Source: Caldilineaceae bacterium
GTDB taxonomy: Bacteria; Chloroflexota; Anaerolineae; Caldilineales; Caldilineaceae
Length of the DNA: 64,000 nt
Reading direction: 5' to 3'
Assembly (NCBI GenBank): GCA_026708085.1
Contig: JAPOVP010000015.1
Coordinates: 1 to 64,000 of the forward strand
The position numbers and the translations under genes were made by a program. Shown piece after piece: positions 58,421 to 64,000 of this stretch (positions are counted from its first letter, which is position 1; each line of letters opens with the position of its first letter). The notes under the pieces are model-generated. The model was given only the letters and a program-made list of their open reading frames with translations, was not told where the DNA came from and searched no databases.

Positions 58421-59218
58421 TCACCCCAGCCAGCGCTTGCGCCGCTTGTAATGCTTCACGTCGCGGTAGCTCTTGCGCCCGCCCACCTGTGTCATTCCCA
58501 GGTAGAACTCCTTGATGTCCGCGTTCTCCGCCAGCTGCTCCGCCGGCCCGTCCAGCACAATCCGACCCGTCTCCATCACGTAAGCATGCGATGCTGAGCG
58601 CAGCGCCACGTTCGCGTTCTGCTCAACCAGCAGTATCGAAACACCCGACTCATCGTTGATGCGCCGGATCACCTCGAAAATCGACTGCACCAGCAGCGGC
58701 GCCAGCCCCAGGCTCGGCTCGTCCATAAGCATCAACTTCGGCTTTGCCATCAGCGCCCGGCCGATCACAACCATCTGCTGCTCTCCGCCCGACAGATAGC
58801 CCGCAGTACGCCGCCGGAACTCCGCCAAACGCGGGAAATAGCCGTAAACTTCGTCCAAATCCCTCCGCAACTCCGCGTCGCTGGTCCTGCGGAAAATCGC
58901 ACCCGTGCGCAGATTCTCCTCCACCGTCAGATGCTCGAAAAGCCTCCGCCCCTCCAGCACCTGAACAATCCCCATCTGAACGATCTCGTCCGGCGATCTG
59001 CCGTCAATCCGTTCGCCGTTCCACTCGATACTCCCGCGCGTGACCTCCCCCTGCTGCGTGCGCAGCAAGCCCGAGATCGCCTTCAGTGTCGTCGACTTGC
59101 CCGCCCCGTTGGCGCCCAGCAGCGACACGATCCGCTTCTCCGGCACCGCCAGCGAGATCCCCCGCAACACCAGTATCACGTCACTATAGACAACTTCGAT
59201 ATTGTTGATCTGCAACAT
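58421..59218 (-). CDS. livF: Branched-chain amino-acid-type ABC transporter ATP-binding protein LivF
   Basis: 265 residues. Walker A LLGANGAGKSTTLKAI, Q-loop VQVLEGRRLFEHLTVEENL, signature YLSGGEQQMVVIGRAL, Walker B LMLMDEPSLGLAP, H-switch analogue LLVEQNANVAL. The C-terminal extension YRDVKHYKRRKRW is basic and longer than in E. coli LivF. Last gene of the Liv-type operon; LivG is not in the window and probably lies beyond the right edge. Confidence 0.93.
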   Translation of the reverse strand: MLQINNIEVVYSDVILVLRGISLAVPEKRIVSLLGANGAGKSTTLKAISGLLRTQQGEVTRGSIEWNGERIDGRSPDEIVQMGIVQVLEGRRLFEHLTVEENLRTGAIFRRTSDAELRRDLDEVYGYFPRLAEFRRRTAGYLSGGEQQMVVIGRALMAKPKLMLMDEPSLGLAPLLVQSIFEVIRRINDESGVSILLVEQNANVALRSASHAYVMETGRIVLDGPAEQLAENADIKEFYLGMTQVGGRKSYRDVKHYKRRKRWLG

Positions 59219-59284
59219 AAACGCGAAAGCGCCGGTGACCGAAGCCTCCCCCGGCCACCGGCGACTGCATTCCTTTCAGGATGA

Positions 59285-60649
59285 CTATTCTGCTGCCGGC
59301 CGCATATCCGGCAAGGTCACAAAGTCCTGGACCACGACGAAGTCGATACTGCCGTCCTCCAGAATCTGCGCCTGCCGGATCTGGGCCTTGTTCGGCGCCC
59401 GGTTGCTTCCTTCCACATTCATTTCAAACACGCCGGCCGCGCTCACCGTCCCCATCTGCTGCATCGCCTTCAGATACTCCGTTCCGTTCAGGCCGTCGAA
59501 ACCGACATTGTTCAACGCCACCGTCAGTACGTCCGCCAACCCGTACATCGCGCTGTAAAGGAGCAGGTACGTGAACGCCTTTTCATGTTCAGGGTAGCCC
59601 TTGGCCGCAAATGTCTCCAGCGCCATCTGCACCCCCGGCACATCGGTGTCGGTCCACCACAGATAGGGGAATACACCGTAGTAACCTACGGCAAGCGCTG
59701 CATTCTCGCCCAGAATATTGAGTACGTCCCGGTTCATGCCCCAGTTCACGCTGCCCAGCACCACCTTATCGTAAAAGCCCATGGCGTGCAGCGTGCCTAT
59801 GACCTGCGTAATGCTGAAGGAAATGGCCTGCATGTAAATGACATTCGCACCGTTGACCAGAAGGTTCTGCAACTGACCCGTAACATCAGCGGACGGGCTG
59901 ACCTGCTGCTCCTCAAGCGGCAGGACAGTGATGCCCAGCGACTCGGCAAAAGCCTGTGATTCCGGCGTGATCGCGCCGGCCCCGAAAGCGTTCGCCCAAC
60001 CGATGACGCCCACGGTGATGCTGTCTCCCGCGCCTTCAGGCTTGATATCAGCCCAGTTGCTGTGCACGAACTGCAGGAAACCTGCAAACTGGTCGGGGTA
60101 GATCGGCACAATGCCCACCGTGTAGCCGTCCGGTGGGTTGTACAGGGACTGCGAGTGCACCCCCGTGGCCAGGTTGACGATCTCGTCCTCAACCACCCGG
60201 TCCTTGAGCGCAATCGTCGCCGCGCTGTTGGCCGTCGTAATGAACAACGGCTTGGGGTCCTCCGCGCGGAACTGCTCATAGACCTGGATTTCCTGCTCGA
60301 GAGCGTACTGTGTATCCTCCATGCGCACGCTCAGCATCACACCGCAGACGCCGCCCTCCGCGTTGATCTGATCAATCGCGTCCTGCGTCGCGCTGATAAA
60401 GCCCGTTCCCATCAGCGTGGCCAGCGGTCCGGTCAGACCCGCCTGCTGGTATATGATCAGGCTCTCCCCCTCATAACTGTCCTCGCACGCGATCTCCATC
60501 GGCGCTTCGGGGGGCGCCGCCTCCTCTGCCTCCATGGCCTCCTTCGACCCATCCTCCGCGGCCATTGGTTCTTCCGCAGGCACCGGCGCACAGGCCGCCA
60601 GCAACAGAAAAATGAGCAAAATGCTGGTGATGTTCACGTACTTTTTCAT
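59285..60649 (-). CDS. Liv-type ABC transporter substrate-binding lipoprotein
   Basis: 454 residues. Signal ILLIFLLLAACAP with lipobox cysteine, then a negatively charged linker rich in E and A. The domain is a periplasmic-binding type I fold (Peripla_BP_6): GPLATLMGTGFISATQDAID, INAEGGVCGVML, QIQVYEQFR-type region, and SITVGVIGWANAFGAG. It binds amino acids, amides, aromatic acids or similar molecules; specificity is not readable from sequence. Confidence 0.92.
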   Translation of the reverse strand: MKKYVNITSILLIFLLLAACAPVPAEEPMAAEDGSKEAMEAEEAAPPEAPMEIACEDSYEGESLIIYQQAGLTGPLATLMGTGFISATQDAIDQINAEGGVCGVMLSVRMEDTQYALEQEIQVYEQFRAEDPKPLFITTANSAATIALKDRVVEDEIVNLATGVHSQSLYNPPDGYTVGIVPIYPDQFAGFLQFVHSNWADIKPEGAGDSITVGVIGWANAFGAGAITPESQAFAESLGITVLPLEEQQVSPSADVTGQLQNLLVNGANVIYMQAISFSITQVIGTLHAMGFYDKVVLGSVNWGMNRDVLNILGENAALAVGYYGVFPYLWWTDTDVPGVQMALETFAAKGYPEHEKAFTYLLLYSAMYGLADVLTVALNNVGFDGLNGTEYLKAMQQMGTVSAAGVFEMNVEGSNRAPNKAQIRQAQILEDGSIDFVVVQDFVTLPDMRPAAE

Positions 60650-60746
60650 TTGGGTTCTCTCCTCTCCAGTGAGTCTTTCATCCTACGCTTCGTGGTAGTA
60701 ACGTTCCCGCCTCCAACACTATGATTCAGGGAAAAATAGCGTCCGG

Positions 60747-61814
60747 TCAACGTGCAAATGGACGCAGCCGCCAGCCTGCTCGCAGAAGCTGCCAGCGGTG
60801 CGCAAGGCCGCGCGGTTCATAGATAAGAAAGAGCATCAGCGCCATTCCGAAAAAGATCGGGCGGAATGACGTCAATAGCTGGTCCGCAAGTTCGGGAAAG
60901 GCCGCGGCCAGCACACCGCCCAGCAGGTCCGAAAGGTCTTCCATCAAAATGATGAAAGCAACGCCCAAAAAAGGTCCCAGATTCGTGCCCAGGCCGCCGA
61001 TCACCAGCATCCCCAGGAAGATGATAGACTCGTTCAGGCTGTAGCCGAACTCGGTGCCGACCCCCCGCTGGCTGTGCGCCTTGATCGCCCCCGCCACGCC
61101 CGCCAGCATCGCCGCAATGAAAAACGCCCGCAGCTTGTACGTGAAAAGGTTGACCCCCAGCAGCTCTGCCGCCAGATCGTTGTCCCGTACACTGACAAAC
61201 GCCCGCCCCAACCGCGTCCGCGAGATGTTAAATAACAGGAAAGTCGTAATCAGCAGCACGACCAGCGAGATGTAAAAATAGTTGCTTACCTCCCCGAAGT
61301 TCACACCGCCCAGCTGCGGAAGCGGCACTTCGATTGCGCCGTTCGCACCGCCAAGGAAATCCTTGAACGTGTGCCGGCTCAGCCACGGGATGATGAACTG
61401 CGCCGCCAGCGTCGCGAAGGCCAGATAAAAGCCCTTGACCCGCAAACTCGCCAGCCCGAAAATCAGGCCGATCCCCCCCGCCGCCAGCGCGGCCAGCGGC
61501 AGCGCGATGAAGAAAGAAAAACCTGCGTGAATCACCAGCAGCGCCGACGCATACCCGCCCACCAGCATAAACGCCGCTTGGCTTAACGAAATCTGGCCCG
61601 TGTAGCCTGTCAGGATGTTCAGTCCCTGCACCGCAATGACCGTATACGCGATCTGATTGGCGGTGGCAACCAGGTAAGCGTCGCCCCACAGCGGCAAAGT
61701 GAACGCCGCCAGCAGGCTGACTCCCAGCAACCAGTAGTGCCACGGCTGGCGCAGCAGCGCCATGTCCTGTTCATAGGACCGGTCAAAGTCCCCCGCAGGG
61801 CGCAGCATCGCCAC
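60747..61814 (-). CDS. livM: Liv-type ABC transporter permease LivM
   Basis: 355 residues with about ten membrane segments; NILTGYTGQISLSQAAFMLV is the LivM hallmark, and RTRLGRAFVSVRDNDLAAEL followed by LGVNLFTYKLRAF is the cytoplasmic coupling loop. The LGMLVIGGLGTNLGPFLGVA segment is also typical. It starts three bases after livH ends. Confidence 0.94.
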   Translation of the reverse strand: MAMLRPAGDFDRSYEQDMALLRQPWHYWLLGVSLLAAFTLPLWGDAYLVATANQIAYTVIAVQGLNILTGYTGQISLSQAAFMLVGGYASALLVIHAGFSFFIALPLAALAAGGIGLIFGLASLRVKGFYLAFATLAAQFIIPWLSRHTFKDFLGGANGAIEVPLPQLGGVNFGEVSNYFYISLVVLLITTFLLFNISRTRLGRAFVSVRDNDLAAELLGVNLFTYKLRAFFIAAMLAGVAGAIKAHSQRGVGTEFGYSLNESIIFLGMLVIGGLGTNLGPFLGVAFIILMEDLSDLLGGVLAAAFPELADQLLTSFRPIFFGMALMLFLIYEPRGLAHRWQLLRAGWRLRPFAR

Positions 61815-61817
61815 CGG

Positions 61818-62771
61818 CTATATCCTCTCGATCCTCTTCTGACCGAACAACCCCTCCGGACGTATCAGCAGCACCACCAGCAGCAAAAGGTAGGGCGCGA
61901 TTTCCGAAGAATTCCGCACCTCAATCAACCGCGATGCCTGCACCAGCGCCTGCACCAGGCCGATCGCGAATCCCCCCAACAGCGCGCCCCCCAGCGACTC
62001 CAACCCGCCCAGCAGGATCGCCGGAAACGCGATCAGCGCCACCGTCGACAGATTCAGGCTCACACCGCTGACCGTCGCCAGCAGCACACCCCCCAGCGTC
62101 GCGATCACCCCGGCGATCCCCCACGAAAGCCCGAAGACACGCCTAACCTTGATACCCACCGAGCGCGCCACCTCGTGGTCCTCCGCCGTCGCCCGCATCG
62201 CCAGCCCTGTCTTTGTACTGTTGAAAAACCAGATGAACACAACCGCGGCCAGCGTCGCCACCACAAACGTGGCCACCAGCGTATACGTCAGCCGGATCGC
62301 ATCGCCGAACGCGCCGGGAAAGGGAATCACCAGCACGTCGCTGGGCGAAAACGGCGCCGGGAAGTTGCTCTTCAGCTCCACGCCGAATAGGATTGCCGTC
62401 GCCCCCTCGAACAGTTGCGCCAGCCCCAGCGTCATCAGCATGATCGCCAGCAGCGGCTGCCCCGTCATCGGCCGCAGCGCAAAGCGCTCAATCACAAGTC
62501 CAAGTCCCAACGACGCCAGCAGTGCCGCGATCAGCGCCGCCCACAGCGGCAAATCGATCAGCGCCGTGCCCGGCTCCGCCCCGCCCCCCGTAAACCACCA
62601 CGTCAGAAACGCCCCAAACATCACCAGATGCCCGTGCGCGAAGTTGAACACCTCCGACGACTTATAGATCAGCACAATCCCCAACGCAATCAGACCAATC
62701 GTCCCGCCGTTGAGTATCCCCGTAACAAACTGTTGCGGCACCAGTGACCAATTCATCAATGTACCCGGCAA
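61818..62771 (-). CDS. livH: Liv-type ABC transporter permease LivH
   Basis: 317 residues, about eight membrane segments. Signatures GILNGGTIGLIALGIVLIYK, EVFNFAHGHLVMFGAF, TGLAMRATAEDHEVARSVGI and FPAILLGGLESLGGALLGGF. It is followed directly by livM and preceded, after a 150-base gap with a heptamer array, by an acyl-CoA ligase gene on the same strand. Confidence 0.94.
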   Translation of the reverse strand: MPGTLMNWSLVPQQFVTGILNGGTIGLIALGIVLIYKSSEVFNFAHGHLVMFGAFLTWWFTGGGAEPGTALIDLPLWAALIAALLASLGLGLVIERFALRPMTGQPLLAIMLMTLGLAQLFEGATAILFGVELKSNFPAPFSPSDVLVIPFPGAFGDAIRLTYTLVATFVVATLAAVVFIWFFNSTKTGLAMRATAEDHEVARSVGIKVRRVFGLSWGIAGVIATLGGVLLATVSGVSLNLSTVALIAFPAILLGGLESLGGALLGGFAIGLVQALVQASRLIEVRNSSEIAPYLLLLVVLLIRPEGLFGQKRIERI

Positions 62772-62888
62772 TGTGTAAAAAAGTAAGCGCCCATAGCTCC
62801 GCAGGCCCTTATCGTCAAATCAAGCGTTTCCTGCCGGACTATCAACTCCCAACAAGACCGCCGCCTGACTCCAACGTCTCGCAGTGAA

Positions 62889-62940
62889 AACTAACCACTA
62901 ACCACTGACTACTGACTACTGACTACTGACTACTGCAGTT
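62889..62940. repeat. Heptanucleotide array (locus 6)
   Basis: The longest array: AAAACTA, ACCACTA, then CACTGAC and four TACTGAC-type units ending CTGCAGTT. Its end overlaps the last codons of the acyl-CoA ligase gene. Confidence 0.8.
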
Positions 62941-64000
62941 CACGATTCTCAGGTCCGTCTCAATCACGCCCTCGCTCCCGTCCTGGTAGCGCACCGCCGT
63001 CTGCACCTGAATCCGCTCCTGCCCTGCGTACATCGCCTCGATCATCTCGTTATAGCGCGTGTAAAGGACGTCACGGCGCAGCTTGCGCGAGCGCGTCATC
63101 TCAGACTCGTCCGCATCAAACTCCTTGGGCAGCAGCACAAACCGCCTCACCCTGCTCGACGGCAGCATATCGGCGTTCACGCCGTCCACCGCCTTCCGTA
63201 TCAGTTCGTAGACCTCAGCCTTCTGCGCAAGATCGGCGAAAGTCGTGAAGGCAATGCCCTGCCTTTCCGCCCAGCTGCCCACATTGTCGAAATTGATGAT
63301 CACCAGCGCCGTAACGTACTCTTGCGCCGGCCCGCCCACCGCCATCACGTCCAGAATGTGCGGGCTGAACTTGAGCCGCCCCTCGATGAACTGCGGCGCG
63401 TAGCGCTCGCCGTTGGCCAGCGTGATCATATCCTTCATCCGGTCCAGGTAGATCAGGTGGCCGTCCTCGTCAATGTGGCCCGCGTCTCCCGTGCGGAACC
63501 AGCGTGTCCCATTCTCCTCAACAACTGCCTCGGCCGTCGCCTCCGCATTGTTGTAATAGCCCTGGAACACCGTCGGCCCGCCAATCTGGATCTCCCCCTC
63601 CTCATCCGTGCGCACCGAAACCCCGCCCCCCGGCCGCCCGACGCTCGCAAACTTGATGTCGCCGTCCCAATGAATTGTACCACTTCCGGTAACCTCAGTT
63701 AATCCGTATATCTGCTTCAGGTTGATGCCCAGCGCATGAAAAAAGCGCATCGCATCCGGGCTCAGCGCGCCCCCGGCCGTATACGCGGCCCGCAGCTTGG
63801 TGAACCCCAACTTATCGCGCAGCGGCTGAAAGAGACACCAGTCGCCGATGCGGTAGGCCAGCCGCAATCCCGGCGACACCGCCTCGCCCGCCAGCTTCCT
63901 GTCCGCCAGCCGTTGACCAACCGGCAGAAAGAGCCCGTACAGCTTGCGGTTGACCCACGACGACTCCGCCATCCGCACCTGGATCGTCCCCAGCAGCGCG
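62923..64000 (-). CDS. Long-chain acyl-CoA ligase (AMP-binding), N-terminus outside the window
   Basis: 358 residues of an open frame that reaches the right edge without a start. It contains the later adenylation motifs: LRAAYTAGGALSPDAMRFF, IYGLTEVTGSGTI (A5), FRTGDAGHIDEDGHLIYLD followed by RMKDMITLANGERYAPQFIE (A7-A8) and MTRSRKLRRDVLYTRYNEM near the A10 lysine. The large, FAA1-like spacing suggests a long-chain or aromatic acyl substrate. Such ligases often sit in Liv-type operons and may activate the imported acid. The last codons, N-C-S-S-Q-stop, fall in a heptamer array. Confidence 0.88.
   Translation of the reverse strand, partial: ALLGTIQVRMAESSWVNRKLYGLFLPVGQRLADRKLAGEAVSPGLRLAYRIGDWCLFQPLRDKLGFTKLRAAYTAGGALSPDAMRFFHALGINLKQIYGLTEVTGSGTIHWDGDIKFASVGRPGGGVSVRTDEEGEIQIGGPTVFQGYYNNAEATAEAVVEENGTRWFRTGDAGHIDEDGHLIYLDRMKDMITLANGERYAPQFIEGRLKFSPHILDVMAVGGPAQEYVTALVIINFDNVGSWAERQGIAFTTFADLAQKAEVYELIRKAVDGVNADMLPSSRVRRFVLLPKEFDADESEMTRSRKLRRDVLYTRYNEMIEAMYAGQERIQVQTAVRYQDGSEGVIETDLRIVNCSSQ

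Overview
The window is high-GC, gene-dense bacterial chromosome with about fifty protein genes. I saw no rRNA, tRNA, CRISPR array, prophage or intact insertion sequence. The gene content fits Chloroflexota, most likely a Caldilinea- or Anaerolinea-type lineage: a two-protein GlgC pair, a TopA without zinc fingers, an acyl-CoA ligase inside a Liv-type ABC operon, Uma2 and FG-GAP proteins, and a DUF3179 protein with an in-frame UGA. That placement is inference; no marker gene in the window proves it.

Layout. 1-0.7 kb: two small conserved hypothetical genes, the first cut by the window edge. 0.8-14.5 kb: a long minus-strand block of enzymes that looks catabolic: Rieske protein, MFS transporter, SDR protein, DUF3179 selenoprotein, aldose epimerase, Gfo/Idh/MocA dehydrogenase, CehA/McbA-type metallohydrolase, alpha/beta hydrolase, NHL beta-propeller and zinc alcohol/formaldehyde dehydrogenase. 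14.7-21.3 kb: a restriction-endonuclease remnant, a double VOC protein, catalase, PlsY, bactofilin, a VanZ-like membrane protein and a CitE-like lyase. 21.3-31.1 kb: an uncharacterised two-gene unit, then three tandem GT39-like membrane glycosyltransferase paralogues. 31.5-34.1 kb: glgC followed by a catalytically dead glgC paralogue. 34.1-44 kb: SUI1/YciH, an AIM24-type protein, a protein made of two copies of an unknown domain, CapA, ChrA, two orphans, and TopA with an inserted helix-hairpin-helix domain. 44.3-51.5 kb: an FG-GAP/ASPIC lipoprotein, DinB, Uma2 with a 42-bp tandem repeat, and a sugar ABC importer without its ATPase. 52-58.4 kb: a HerA-like ATPase with a small partner, a methyltransferase/phosphoesterase pair, a threonine dehydratase and an LLM-type flavin oxidoreductase. 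58.4-64 kb: livF, a substrate-binding lipoprotein, livM, livH and an acyl-CoA ligase that runs off the window.

The strongest unusual signal is the DUF3179 gene at 4827-5831. Its single in-frame TGA sits exactly at the first cysteine of the family CxxC motif (UxxC). It is followed by a perfect 6-bp hairpin with the loop GGUCU, the same apical-loop sequence as the E. coli fdhF SECIS element. This reads as a selenoprotein rather than a broken gene.

The second signal is a layered population of small dispersed repeats. Seven short heptanucleotide arrays (CACTGAC/TACTGAC or AAAACTG units) mostly end in CTGCAGT. REP-like palindromes have a constant CTTGT loop and co-varying stems. A composite element of about 185 bp is present twice. 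Several heptamer arrays lie directly on gene ends, where they supply stop codons or, for the HerA gene, the N-terminal codons.
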